From Pelomonas sp. Root405 (GTDB lineage Bacteria > Pseudomonadota > Gammaproteobacteria > Burkholderiales > Burkholderiaceae_C), in assembly GCF_001425165.1 (NCBI RefSeq), contig NZ_LMDU01000001.1:218075-282074 (forward strand): 64,000 nucleotides of DNA, written 5' to 3'. Under the pieces are notes generated by a model that saw only the letters and a list, made by a program, of their open reading frames with translations, was not told where the DNA came from and did no database searches. This document shows positions 54,935-63,765 of the stretch, piece after piece (position 1 is the stretch's first letter; every line of letters begins with the position of its first letter). The position numbers and the translations under genes were made by a program.

Positions 54935-57181
54935 ATGCAAGACCTTCCTCCCGGCACCGCGCCGCATCCGCAAATGGCCGCCCTGCAGGGGCGACTCCAG
55001 GCTGGCGAGAACGTTGTGGCCACGCTGGAGGTTGACCTGGACGCCCAGGCGCGCTTTGCGCAGGGGCTGATCGCCCTGACGAATTCACGCCTGCTGACCT
55101 TTGATCCGGCCGCCGGCGGCTGGGCCGAGCATGCGCTGGCCCCGGGCCAGAGCCTCAAGCTCAGCGACCATGGCGGCCTGGCCTTCATGGAGCTGTTCGG
55201 CGCCGAGCGGCGCCTGGCGCGCTGGCGCTTCACGCTCGCCTGCAACCCGGCAGCGGTGCGCCTGGTCGAGGCGTTCGAGCGCGAGGTGCAGCGCCTGGCC
55301 GGCCATGCCATGCCGGAGGACGACGCAGCGGGCGAGGACTCGGGCTTCGACTTCGGCGAGGCCAGCAAGCCGCCCAGCACCTGGGTGCTGCTGCGCCTGT
55401 GGCGCTTTGCCCGACCCTATCGGGGCCAGCTCTTGCTCGGCTTCGCGTTGATGCTGGGGGCCACGGGCGCAACGCTGGTGTCGCCCTATTTGACGATGCC
55501 GCTGATGGACCGCGTGCTCATCCCCTTCCAGAACGGCCAGCAGATCGACCCTGGCCTGGTCGGCCTGCTGCTGAGCGGCCTGTTCGGTGCCGCGCTGTTG
55601 TCCTGGGGGCTGGGCTGGGCCAAGACCTATCTGCTGTCGCTGGTGTCTGAACGCATCGCGGCGGACCTGCGCACGGCCACCTTCGAGCATTTGCTGGGGC
55701 TGTCGCTGGAGTACTTCGGCAACAAGCGCACCGGTGACCTGATGGCCCGCATCGGCTCCGAGACCGACCGCATCTCGGTCTTCCTGAGCCTGCATGCGCT
55801 GGACTTCATCACCGACGTGCTGATGCTGGCGATGACGTCCATCATCCTGTTCAGCATCCACCCCGGCCTGGCGCTGGCCACGCTGGTGCCACTGCCCTTC
55901 ATCGCCTGGCTGATCCACCTCGTGCGCGACCGGCTGCGCACCGGCTTCGAGAAGATCGACCGCGTCTGGGGCGAGGTCACCAACATCCTGGCCGACACCA
56001 TTCCCGGCATCCGCGTCGTCAAGGCGTTTGCACAGGAAAAGCGCGAGGCCGCGCGCTTCCGTGACGCCAACCAGAAAAACCTGCAGGTCAACGACCGGCT
56101 CAACAAGACCTGGAGCCTGTTCACGCCCAGCGTGGCGCTGCTGACCGAGATGGGCCTGCTGGTCGTCTGGGGCGTGGGCATCTGGCTGATCTCGCACCAG
56201 AGCATCACCGTCGGCACACTGACCGCCTTCCTGGCCTACATCGGCCGCTTCTACGGCCGGCTGGATTCGATGAGCCGCATCGTCTCGGTGACGCAGAAGG
56301 CGGCGGCGGGTGCGAAGCGCATCTTCGACATCCTCGACCATGTCTCCAACGTGCCCGACCCGGTCAACCCGCAGCGTTTCGAGAACGTGACGGGTGCCAT
56401 CTCCATGCAGGGTGTCAACTTCCGCTACGGCTCGCGCTCGGTGATCCGCTCGCTGAACCTGGACATCCGGCCTGGCGAGATGGTCGGGCTGGTGGGCCAC
56501 AGCGGCTCCGGCAAGAGCACGCTGGTCAACCTGATCTGCAGGTTCTACGACGTGACCGAGGGTTCCATCCGCGTCGATGGCGTGGACCTGCGGCGCATCA
56601 AGGTGACCGACTACCGGCGCCACATCGGCCTGGTGCTGCAGGAGCCCTTTTTGTTCTTCGGCACAATCGCCGAGAACATCGCTTACGGCAAGCCCGACGC
56701 AACGCGTGAGGAGATCGTCAGCGCGGCCCGCGCTGCCCATGCGCACGAGTTCATCCTGCGCTTGCCGCATGGCTATGACAGCTTGGTCGGCGAGCGTGGC
56801 CAGGGCCTGTCGGGCGGCGAGCGCCAGCGCATCTCCATCGCACGCGCGCTGCTGATCGACCCAGCCATCCTCATCCTCGACGAGGCCACCAGCGCCGTCG
56901 ATACCGAGACCGAGAAGGAGATCCAGAAGGCGCTGGACAACCTGGTGAAGGGCCGCACGACCATTGCCATCGCCCACCGGCTGTCGACGCTGCGCAAGGC
57001 CGACCGCCTTGTCGTCATGGACCGCGGCGAGATCGTCGAGTTGGGACCGCATGACGAACTGATCGCCATGCAGGGCCACTACTGGCGATTGTGGGAAGCC
57101 CAGGCTCGCCGCGTCGATCAGGAAGACCTGGAAGAACACGACGTTGCCCCCAACCCCAGCGCGCACACGGAGAACGCATGA
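54935..57181 (+). CDS. Cyanophycin-locus ABC transporter (fused membrane and ATPase domains)
   Basis: A 748-residue half-transporter. Residues 1 to about 150 form an extra N-terminal domain of beta-rich, PH-like look (LDAQARFAQGLIALTNSRLLTFD). Six membrane helices from about 165 to 450 are followed by the ATPase with Walker A GHSGSGKST, signature LSGGERQR, Walker B AILILDEATS and the H-loop AHRLST. It is the MsbA/exporter type IV fold, likely a homodimer. It overlaps the DUF1854 gene by four bases and diverges from cphA'/cphA, the conserved setting of the 'cyanophycin metabolism-associated ABC transporter'. What it moves is not known. The start is uncertain; an in-frame GTG at 54854 exists. 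Confidence 0.9.
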   Translation: MQDLPPGTAPHPQMAALQGRLQAGENVVATLEVDLDAQARFAQGLIALTNSRLLTFDPAAGGWAEHALAPGQSLKLSDHGGLAFMELFGAERRLARWRFTLACNPAAVRLVEAFEREVQRLAGHAMPEDDAAGEDSGFDFGEASKPPSTWVLLRLWRFARPYRGQLLLGFALMLGATGATLVSPYLTMPLMDRVLIPFQNGQQIDPGLVGLLLSGLFGAALLSWGLGWAKTYLLSLVSERIAADLRTATFEHLLGLSLEYFGNKRTGDLMARIGSETDRISVFLSLHALDFITDVLMLAMTSIILFSIHPGLALATLVPLPFIAWLIHLVRDRLRTGFEKIDRVWGEVTNILADTIPGIRVVKAFAQEKREAARFRDANQKNLQVNDRLNKTWSLFTPSVALLTEMGLLVVWGVGIWLISHQSITVGTLTAFLAYIGRFYGRLDSMSRIVSVTQKAAAGAKRIFDILDHVSNVPDPVNPQRFENVTGAISMQGVNFRYGSRSVIRSLNLDIRPGEMVGLVGHSGSGKSTLVNLICRFYDVTEGSIRVDGVDLRRIKVTDYRRHIGLVLQEPFLFFGTIAENIAYGKPDATREEIVSAARAAHAHEFILRLPHGYDSLVGERGQGLSGGERQRISIARALLIDPAILILDEATSAVDTETEKEIQKALDNLVKGRTTIAIAHRLSTLRKADRLVVMDRGEIVELGPHDELIAMQGHYWRLWEAQARRVDQEDLEEHDVAPNPSAHTENA

Positions 57182-57651
57182 CCGACCTGCCTTTCCGCGA
57201 CCTGGCACTGGACGCCGCCGGCAAGCTGGTGCTGATCGATCTTGACGGGGTGGCCCATGTGGGCGTGACGCCCGTGCGCGCCCACCCGATTTCCGCGCCC
57301 GACGACGGCTTGAGCCTCGTCGGCGTGCATGGCCATGAGCTGGCCTGGGTGGCGCGCCTGTCGGCCCTGCCAGACGCCCCGCGCGGCCTGCTCGAAGCCG
57401 AGCTGGCCGCGCGCGAATTCCACCCCACGCTCAAGCGCCTGATCTCCGTGAACACCTTTGCGACACCCAGCACCTGGCGCGTCGAGACCGACCGCGGCGA
57501 GGTCGACTTCGTGCTGAAGAGCGAAGAAGACATCCGCCGCCTGGACGAGGGCCGGCTGCTGATCACGTCCAACCATGGCGTGCAGATGCAGGTGCCGGAC
57601 CGCTGGGCGCTGGACAAGCAGTCAAAGCGCCTGCTGGAGCGGTTTCTCTGA
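57178..57651 (+). CDS. DUF1854 family protein of the cyanophycin locus
   Basis: A 157-residue soluble protein of the DUF1854 family: KLVLIDLDGVAHVGVTPVRAHPISAPDDGLSLV opens it, followed by DAPRGLLEAELAAREFHPTLKRLISV and ETDRGEVDFVLKSEEDIRRLDEGRLLITSNHGV (motifs cited only by their key parts PISAPDDG, REFHPTLKRL and LITSNHGVQ). It has a mixed alpha-beta fold and no signal peptide. Translationally coupled to the ABC transporter (ATGA overlap). It is found in this context in other betaproteobacteria, so it probably acts with the transporter, but no biochemical role is known. Confidence 0.9.
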   Translation: MTDLPFRDLALDAAGKLVLIDLDGVAHVGVTPVRAHPISAPDDGLSLVGVHGHELAWVARLSALPDAPRGLLEAELAAREFHPTLKRLISVNTFATPSTWRVETDRGEVDFVLKSEEDIRRLDEGRLLITSNHGVQMQVPDRWALDKQSKRLLERFL

Positions 57652-57660
57652 CGCATGAAA

Positions 57661-57683
57661 AAGCCGCCTGCAAGAGGCGGCTT
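57661..57683 (-). terminator. Rho-independent terminator for bfr (and possibly the ABC operon)
   Basis: Stem AAGCCGCCT / AGGCGGCTT with a five-base loop. On the minus strand it is followed by TTTTTCATG, the expected U-run, so it best fits termination of bfr. It lies between the convergent DUF1854 and bfr genes and may also slow transcription from the plus side. Confidence 0.88.
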
Positions 57684-57710
57684 CGCTCGGTGACGCGGGT
57701 TGTCGGCTGA

Positions 57711-58187
57711 TCAGCTGGCCTCGCCCATTTGCGATTGCAGATAGTTCTGCTCGCCGACCGCGTTGACCAGCTCCAGCTGGGTTTCGAGGTGGTCGATGTG
57801 CTCCTCGGTGTCTTCCAAGATCTGTACGAACAGCTCGCGTGACACGTAGTCGCGCACGCTTTCGCAGTAAGCGACGGCTTCCTTCAGGTGCACATGCGAG
57901 GCCTTCTCGATGATGAGGTCGCAGCGCATCGTCTCGACGGCGTTCTCGCCGATGTAGATCTTGCCGAGGTCCTGCAGGTTGGGCAGGCCGTCAAGCGTCA
58001 GCACGCGCTCGATGAGCTTGTCAGCGTGCTTCATCTCCTCGATGGACTCTTCGTATTCGTGCTTGGCCATCTTCAGCAGACCCCAGTTCTTCAGCATGCG
58101 GGCATGCAAAAAGTACTGGTTGATGGCGGTCAGCTCCAGCTTGAGTTGCTGGTTCAGGTGGACGAGGACCTGGGCGTCGCCTTTCAT
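57711..58187 (-). CDS. bfr: Bacterioferritin
   Basis: A 158-residue iron-storage subunit; 24 assemble into a shell with heme at the interfaces. The heme ligand Met52 is present (EEMKHADK). Ferroxidase ligands Glu18, Glu51, His54, Glu94 and His130 are in place. At the position of Glu127 there is Thr (DTEEH, with Glu128 and Glu129 next to it), so the second iron site may differ from the E. coli type unless a neighbouring Glu substitutes. Diverges from bfd, with a Fur-like box between them. Confidence 0.95.
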   Translation of the reverse strand: MKGDAQVLVHLNQQLKLELTAINQYFLHARMLKNWGLLKMAKHEYEESIEEMKHADKLIERVLTLDGLPNLQDLGKIYIGENAVETMRCDLIIEKASHVHLKEAVAYCESVRDYVSRELFVQILEDTEEHIDHLETQLELVNAVGEQNYLQSQMGEAS

Positions 58188-58257
58188 GGGGAACTCCGAT
58201 TCGTGAAATTGAGCCGGAGTATCCCCAGCGAAAGCCCCCCAGCAAAACCAGTCTTTT

Positions 58258-58284
58258 TGCTAATGAGATCGATTCGCATTAGAC
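58258..58284. promoter_or_regulatory. Fur-box-like palindrome between bfr and bfd
   Basis: CTAATG and CATTAG arms (58260-58265 and 58277-58282) around GAGATCGATTC, a near-dyad resembling the AATGA-rich Fur consensus. It lies 12 bases before the bfd start and about 70 bases from the bfr start, in a good place to repress bfd when iron is sufficient. Assignment to Fur is by resemblance and context. Confidence 0.65.
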
Positions 58285-58293
58285 TCTGCATCC

Positions 58294-58518
58294 ATGATTG
58301 TTTGCGTCTGCCACCGCGTCTCCGACCGAGACATCGCGATTGCCGCGTCCAGCGGTTGCCCGAGCTTTGAGGCCTTGCAGGACGACCTGCGCGTGGCAAC
58401 GGCCTGTGGCGCTTGCCGGGACTGCGCCTGTGCCGTCTTCGAGGAGAGCCGCGTGGACGTCAGCGGGCCGCGAAGCCGCAGCATCGCTGTAACGATCAAG
58501 CCGTTGATGGCGGCCTGA
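58294..58518 (+). CDS. bfd: Bacterioferritin-associated ferredoxin
   Basis: A 74-residue [2Fe-2S] protein that delivers electrons to bacterioferritin to release iron. The four cluster ligands match the family pattern exactly: Cys4 and Cys6 (MIVCVCHRVS) and Cys38 and Cys41 (CGACRDC). Further Cys at 22, 44 and 46 are extra. Divergent from bfr, with a Fur-like box just upstream, which is the usual iron-starvation control of bfd. Confidence 0.95.
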   Translation: MIVCVCHRVSDRDIAIAASSGCPSFEALQDDLRVATACGACRDCACAVFEESRVDVSGPRSRSIAVTIKPLMAA

Positions 58519-58533
58519 ACTAGAATCCGCGTC

Positions 58534-58557
58534 GGCGCCGAATTCCGGCGCCTTTTT
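58534..58557 (+). terminator. Terminator or leader hairpin upstream of the cold-shock gene
   Basis: Stem GGCGCCG / CGGCGCC with a five-base loop followed by TTTTT. It fits intrinsic termination of bfd. It also lies downstream of a TAGAAT box at 58521-58526, so if that box is the cold-shock promoter the hairpin would be in its leader and act as an attenuator. Confidence 0.75.
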
Positions 58558-58643
58558 GTTGGTCTTGTTTCCTGAACGTCGTTGTGAACTCCGCAGCCGC
58601 TCTGGGGCGGGCCACGCAGCACGACACACAGTAAGGAAATTCC

Positions 58644-58859
58644 ATGAGCACCCTCCAAACCGGCACTGTCAAATGGTTTGACGACGGCAAGGGCTTCGGC
58701 TTCATCACGCCGGCCGACGGCAGCAAGGACTTGTTCGCCCACCACAGCGAAATCAAGAACAACGGCGGCTTCCGCACCCTGGCCGAAGGCGCCCAGGTCG
58801 AATTCGAAGTGAAGCAGGGCCCCAAGGGCCTGCAAGCCGCGAACATCCGTTCGCTGTAA
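58644..58859 (+). CDS. CspA-family cold-shock protein
   Basis: A 71-residue OB-fold RNA chaperone. RNP1 is KGFGFITP and RNP2 is [20 protein letters not shown] opens the fold. The gene has a leader of about 110 bases containing a hairpin, and AAGGAAA lies seven bases before the ATG. Cold-shock leaders of this type often control mRNA stability and translation with temperature. The protein is complete, ends with a normal stop and is followed by a terminator. Confidence 0.96.
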   Translation: MSTLQTGTVKWFDDGKGFGFITPADGSKDLFAHHSEIKNNGGFRTLAEGAQVEFEVKQGPKGLQAANIRSL

Positions 58860-58885
58860 TCCTCACGGCTTCGGCCGTTGAGTCA

Positions 58886-58916
58886 AGCCCGCGCACTGCG
58901 CGGGCTTTGTGCTTTT
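58886..58916 (+). terminator. Rho-independent terminator of the cold-shock gene
   Basis: Stem AAGCCCGCGC / GCGCGGGCTT with a three-base loop (ACT), followed by TGTGCTTTTT. It starts 27 bases after the cold-shock stop and ends before the YgiQ start. Confidence 0.9.
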
Positions 58917-58943
58917 TGGGCGCGCCCAACGACAATCGCTGCT

Positions 58944-61205
58944 ATGTCTGCCTTACCCCTTCCGCCCAAGGCGCTGACCGCTTACCGCCCGTTCTGGGCC
59001 AAGCGCTTCGGCCCTGCGCCCTTCCTGCCCATGTCCCGGGCGGAGATGGAGCAACTCGGCTGGGACAGTTGCGACATCATCATCGTCACGGGCGACGCCT
59101 ACGTCGACCATCCCAGCTTCGGCATGGCCGTCATCGGCCGCACGTTGGAGGCCCAGGGCTTTCGCGTCGGCATCATTGCGCAGCCGGACTGGCAGAGCGC
59201 CGACGCCTTCAAGGCGTTGGGCAAGCCCAACCTGTTCTTCGGTGTCGCGGCCGGCAACATGGATTCGATGATCAACCGCTACACGGCTGATCGAAAAATC
59301 CGCAGCGACGATGCCTACACGCCGGGCGGCGAAGGCGGCAAGCGCCCCGACCGCGCGACGCTGGTCTACACCCAGCGCTGCCAGGAAGCCTTCAAGGACG
59401 TGCCCGTCGTCATCGGCGGCATCGAGGCCTCGCTGCGCCGCATCGCCCACTACGACTATTGGCAGGACAAGGTGCGCCGCTCCGTGTTGGTGGACGCCAA
59501 GGCCGACCTGCTGGTCTACGGCAACGCCGAGCGCGCCATCATCGAGATCGCCCACCGCCTGGCGCGCCGCGAGCCCATCGAGGCGCTGACCGACGTGCGT
59601 GGCACGGCGTTCATGCGCCGCACCGACGACCCGACGGCGGACGGCTGGTTCGAACTGGACTCGACCGAAGTGGACCGCCCCGGCCGCATCGACAACCTCA
59701 TCAGCCCTTACCAGATCGTCGATGACAAGGTCTGCGAGACCGCTGAGCCCGACGCGCCCAAGCCGATCACCATCCACAAGATCGGCCGCATCCAGATGCC
59801 GCCGCGCGACCACACCGTCGTGCGACTGCCGGCCTACGAGCAGGTCAAGAGTGACCCGGTGCTCTACGCCCACGCCAACCGCGTGCTGCACCTGGAAACC
59901 AACCCCGGCAACGCCCGCGCGCTGGTGCAGCGCCATGGCGAGCGCGACCTCTGGATCAACCCGCCGCCCATCCCGCTGACGACGCCGGAGATGGACCACG
60001 TCTTCGACCTGCCGTATGCGCGTGCCCCGCACCCGAGCTATGCGGATGAGGCCGGCAGCCACGACGGCGCGACCAAGATCCCCGCGTGGGAAATGATCCG
60101 CTTCAGCGTCAACATCATGCGTGGCTGCTTCGGCGGCTGCACCTTCTGTTCGATCACCGAGCACGAGGGCCGCATCATCCAGAGCCGCAGCGAAGACTCC
60201 GTGATCCGCGAGATCGAGGAGATGCGCGACAAGGTCAAGGGCTTCACCGGCATCGTGTCGGACCTGGGCGGCCCCACGGCCAACATGTACCGCATCGGCT
60301 GCAAGTCGCCTGAGATCGAGGCCGCCTGCCGCAAGCCCAGCTGCGTCTACCCCGGCATCTGCCCGAACCTCAACACCAGCCACGACCCGCTGATCAAGAT
60401 GTACCGCCGCGCCCGCGCGCTGCCGGGCGTCAAGAAGATCCTGATCGGCTCCGGCCTGCGCTACGACCTGGCCGTGCAGTCGCCGGAGTACGTGAAGGAG
60501 CTGGTCACGCACCACGTCGGCGGCTACCTGAAGATCGCGCCCGAGCACACCGAGGGCGGCCCGCTGTCCAAGATGATGAAGCCGGGCATCGGCAGCTATG
60601 ACCGCTTCAAGCAGATGTTCGAGGCGGCCAGTGCGGCGGCCGGCAAGAAGCAATACCTGATCCCCTACTTCATCGCAGCACACCCTGGCACCAGCGATGA
60701 GGACATGATGAACCTCGCCGTCTGGCTGAAGAAGAACGGCTTCCGCGCCGACCAGGTGCAAACCTTCTACCCCAGCCCGATGGCCACGGCCACGGCGATG
60801 TACCACTCGGGGCTTAACCCGCTCAAGGGCATCAGCCGCGACGAGGCCCGCGGCGAGAAGGTCGACATCGTGCGCGGCGAGCGCCGCCGGCGCTTGCACA
60901 AGGCCTTCCTGCGCTATCACGATGCCAACAACTGGCCGCTGCTGCGCGAGGCGCTCAAGGCCATGGGCCGCGCCGACCTGATCGGCAATGGCAAGCACCA
61001 CCTGATCCCGAGCTACCAGCCGCTGACCGACGGCAGTTACGACAGCGCGCGCCGCAAGAATTCCACCGTCGTCAAGCCGGCCGCCACGCCGGCATCGGCG
61101 CCGCGCAAGGGCCAGCTCTTGACCCAGCACACCGGCCTTCCGCCGCGCGTCACGGGCGCGGCGCGCACCCCCGCCGCGCGTCCGGGCAAACCCGGTAAGC
61201 GTTGA
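58944..61205 (+). CDS. YgiQ family radical SAM protein
   Basis: A 753-residue protein. The radical-SAM cluster motif is [18 protein letters not shown] (CxxxCxxC) near residue 390. The N-terminal UPF0313 domain shows [23 protein letters not shown] and [20 protein letters not shown]. The C-terminal part ([23 protein letters not shown]) completes the YgiQ family, whose reaction is not established. ATG 58944 is chosen; a longer in-frame start lies inside the terminator of the cold-shock gene. Extra Pro/Lys-rich tail (about 35 residues) at the end. Monocistronic. Confidence 0.92.
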   Translation: MSALPLPPKALTAYRPFWAKRFGPAPFLPMSRAEMEQLGWDSCDIIIVTGDAYVDHPSFGMAVIGRTLEAQGFRVGIIAQPDWQSADAFKALGKPNLFFGVAAGNMDSMINRYTADRKIRSDDAYTPGGEGGKRPDRATLVYTQRCQEAFKDVPVVIGGIEASLRRIAHYDYWQDKVRRSVLVDAKADLLVYGNAERAIIEIAHRLARREPIEALTDVRGTAFMRRTDDPTADGWFELDSTEVDRPGRIDNLISPYQIVDDKVCETAEPDAPKPITIHKIGRIQMPPRDHTVVRLPAYEQVKSDPVLYAHANRVLHLETNPGNARALVQRHGERDLWINPPPIPLTTPEMDHVFDLPYARAPHPSYADEAGSHDGATKIPAWEMIRFSVNIMRGCFGGCTFCSITEHEGRIIQSRSEDSVIREIEEMRDKVKGFTGIVSDLGGPTANMYRIGCKSPEIEAACRKPSCVYPGICPNLNTSHDPLIKMYRRARALPGVKKILIGSGLRYDLAVQSPEYVKELVTHHVGGYLKIAPEHTEGGPLSKMMKPGIGSYDRFKQMFEAASAAAGKKQYLIPYFIAAHPGTSDEDMMNLAVWLKKNGFRADQVQTFYPSPMATATAMYHSGLNPLKGISRDEARGEKVDIVRGERRRRLHKAFLRYHDANNWPLLREALKAMGRADLIGNGKHHLIPSYQPLTDGSYDSARRKNSTVVKPAATPASAPRKGQLLTQHTGLPPRVTGAARTPAARPGKPGKR

Positions 61206-61333
61206 CGCGAACTGCGGGACATTTGCCCGCGCTTTTCGTGGCAGCCCCTGCGCGGATGCACTACGCTTGCGGCTCTTGACCGACGAGGCTGCCGCTGCCC
61301 TGGCTGGCGCCCGTGCCCGGAGTCCTCGCCCCC

Positions 61334-63550
61334 ATGCAAGAAACGCCCGCCGCAGACGACGATCTGCTCGAATTGCTCGACGAGCCCGAGCACGCTGAAG
61401 GCGAACACCGCCCGCAGGATCGTCCCTGGCGCATCCTCATCGTCGACGACGACGGCGACGTCCACAAGGCCACCGAGCTGGCCATGCAAGGCCTGACCGT
61501 CGAAGGCCAGCCCCTGGTCTTCCTGCACGCCAGCTCCGCCGCACAGGCCCGACAGCTGCTGGCCAGCGAAGAAGACCTCGCCGTCGTGCTGCTCGATGTC
61601 GTCATGGAGAGCGAGGACGCCGGCCTGCAACTGGTGCGCCACATCCGCGACGAGTTGCGCATGAACGCTGTGCGCATCGTGCTGCGCACCGGGCAGCCTG
61701 GCTATGCGCCCGAGATCGAGACGGTGCAGGCCTATGACATCAACGACTACAAGACCAAGTCCGAGCTGACGCGCACGCGCCTGTACACGGTGCTCACCGC
61801 GGCCGTGCGCTCTTACCGCCAGATCTGCGCGCTGGAAGCCAACCGCCGCGGGCTGGAGATGATCGTCGAGAGCAGCACGTCGCTGTCGCGCATGCGCGGG
61901 CTGTCGCGCTTTGCTGAAGGCGTCGTCACCCAGCTCTGCGCGCTGCTGGGCATCCTGCCCGAGGGCCTGGTCTGCGCCCAGGTGGGCGGCGAGACCGGCG
62001 ACGAGGTCCGCATCGTTGCGGCCGCAGGCCAGTACAGCGGCCTGATCGACCGACCGCTGGCCCAGGTCAAGATTGCCACCGTGCGTGACCGGCTAGAGCG
62101 CTGCCTGCAGGAGGAGCGCAACCTCTACGACGACGGCACCGTCCTCTACTTCGGCATGGGCCAGGGCCGCGCGATGGCGGCGTTGGTGGACGTCGGTCGC
62201 CAGTTGGACGAGCTCGACCAGCAACTGCTGCGCGCCTTCTGCTCCAACATCGCCGTCGGCTTCGAGAACGTGGTGCTGTACAGCCAACTGCTGGACCAAG
62301 CCTACAACGACCCGTTGCTGCGCCTGCCGAATCGCAACCGCTTCGTCGAACTGCTCGACAAGAACCTGAAGGACCCGGCCGGCGTCACGCTCGCGCTGAT
62401 CGACATCGACGACTTCTCGGACATCAACGACGCCTTCGGCCACCACTTCGGTGACCAGGTCCTGCAGGCCGTGGTGCATCGCATGAGCGAGATGCTGGGC
62501 CTGAACACCGCGATGGCCCGCGTCGGCGCCGACACCTTCGGCGTGCTCGGGGAACACGCCAAGGTGTGTCCCGAGACCGTCAGCGGCGTCTTTGCCGAGC
62601 CCTTCATGGTCGCGGGTGAGCGCCTGCAGCTGTCGGCCACCACCGGCCTAGTTCGGCTGGGCGAATCCAAGGCCGTCGGCTCCGAACTGCTGCTTGATGC
62701 GCAGATCGCGCTCAAACGCGCCAAGCAGCAGCAGCGCGGCTCATCTCAGTATTTCTCGGCCGCCATGGGCAGCGATGCGCGCGAGCGCTTCAAGCTGCTC
62801 AAGGGCCTGCGCACGGGTTTCGAGGAGAGCCATCTTTTCGTCGTCTACCAGCCGCAGGTCGAGCTCAGCACCGGCCGCGTCATCGGCGCCGAGGCGCTGC
62901 TGCGTTGGAAGACGCTCGACGGCCGCTTCATCCCGCCCGACCAGTTCATCCCGCTGGCCGAGCAGAGTGGCTTGATCATTCCCATCGGCGAGTTCGTCAT
63001 GCGCACGGCTTGCGCCCAGCTCAAGAAGATGCAGGCGCTGGGCCATGCCGACTTCCGCATGGCTGTCAATGTGTCGATGGCGCAGTTCCGCCACCCCGGC
63101 TTCATCGACATGCTGGACCGCTCCTTGGGCGACTGCAGCGTTGTCGGCGAGAACATCGAACTCGAGATCACCGAGTCGATGGCCATGGAGGATGCCGACC
63201 TCGTGCTGCGCGTGCTGGCCGACATCAAGCGCCTGGGTTTCAGCGTCGCCATCGACGACTTCGGCACCGGCTTCTCCTCGCTCAGCCAGTTGCGCCAGTT
63301 GCAGGTGGACCGCCTCAAGATCGACCGCGCCTTCGTGCAGGAGGCGCAGGCCTCTTCCGCCGGCTCGACCATCGCGCAGATGGTCATCAACCTGGGTCGC
63401 GGCCTGGGCCTGACCGTCATTGCGGAAGGCATCGAGACCGAGGAACAGCGCCAGTACCTGATCGGCCTGGGCTGCCACGAAGGCCAGGGCTGGCTGTTCG
63501 CCAGGCCCATGCCGGCCGATCAGCTCGAAACATTCATGGCAAGAACCTGA
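61334..63550 (+). CDS. DUF3369 response regulator with degenerate GGDEF and intact EAL (c-di-GMP phosphodiesterase)
   Basis: A 738-residue cytosolic protein. The receiver domain (about 34-160) has ILIVDDDGDV, phospho-acceptor Asp in VVLLDVVM and Lys in DYKTKSE. A DUF3369 domain (about 165-300, TSLSRMRGLSRFAEGV) follows. The GGDEF-like domain (about 325-470) reads VGADTFGVLG, so synthesis is not expected. The EAL domain (485-735) is complete: GAEALLRWKT, NVSMAQFRHPGF, IELEITESMA, IDDFGTGFSSLSQL, KIDRAFV and AEGIETEEQ. It is most likely a phosphodiesterase switched by an unlinked kinase. Start taken at ATG; an upstream GTG at 61313 is possible. Repeat copy C begins at its stop codon. Confidence 0.92.
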   Translation: MQETPAADDDLLELLDEPEHAEGEHRPQDRPWRILIVDDDGDVHKATELAMQGLTVEGQPLVFLHASSAAQARQLLASEEDLAVVLLDVVMESEDAGLQLVRHIRDELRMNAVRIVLRTGQPGYAPEIETVQAYDINDYKTKSELTRTRLYTVLTAAVRSYRQICALEANRRGLEMIVESSTSLSRMRGLSRFAEGVVTQLCALLGILPEGLVCAQVGGETGDEVRIVAAAGQYSGLIDRPLAQVKIATVRDRLERCLQEERNLYDDGTVLYFGMGQGRAMAALVDVGRQLDELDQQLLRAFCSNIAVGFENVVLYSQLLDQAYNDPLLRLPNRNRFVELLDKNLKDPAGVTLALIDIDDFSDINDAFGHHFGDQVLQAVVHRMSEMLGLNTAMARVGADTFGVLGEHAKVCPETVSGVFAEPFMVAGERLQLSATTGLVRLGESKAVGSELLLDAQIALKRAKQQQRGSSQYFSAAMGSDARERFKLLKGLRTGFEESHLFVVYQPQVELSTGRVIGAEALLRWKTLDGRFIPPDQFIPLAEQSGLIIPIGEFVMRTACAQLKKMQALGHADFRMAVNVSMAQFRHPGFIDMLDRSLGDCSVVGENIELEITESMAMEDADLVLRVLADIKRLGFSVAIDDFGTGFSSLSQLRQLQVDRLKIDRAFVQEAQASSAGSTIAQMVINLGRGLGLTVIAEGIETEEQRQYLIGLGCHEGQGWLFARPMPADQLETFMART

Positions 63551-63692
63551 AACCCCTCGTCTGGTCACGCCGCGCTGAACGCGGGCGCACCCAGCCGGTC
63601 CCCGAGGGGACGGCGATGCTTGCGGCATTGAGCCGCGCGCACATCGCCAGACGGGCCGGCTTGGGAGCGGCCCGGCGCTCGGCCCACAAAGA
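63548..63692 (+). repeat. Interspersed 3'-end repeat, copy C
   Basis: Third copy of the repeat. Its first bases are the stop codon of the EAL gene (TGAAACCCCTCG). It contains the same order of blocks as copies A and B, including GCTGAACGCGGG, GACGGCGATGCTTGCGGC, a GCGATG...CATCGC hairpin and GGCCGGCTTGGGAGCGG. Orientation again matches the gene that precedes it. Confidence 0.85.
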
Positions 63693-63765
63693 CCACTGAA
63701 GCCCTGATTGCGTCGTCGCGGTGGAGTCCTAAACTCCGCCGTCCTTTCGACTGCCAGGAGCGTTC

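Noticed and set aside
63723-63737. GGAGT/ACTCC dyad upstream of pfp
   Set aside because: Only five-base arms; expected by chance in this composition.
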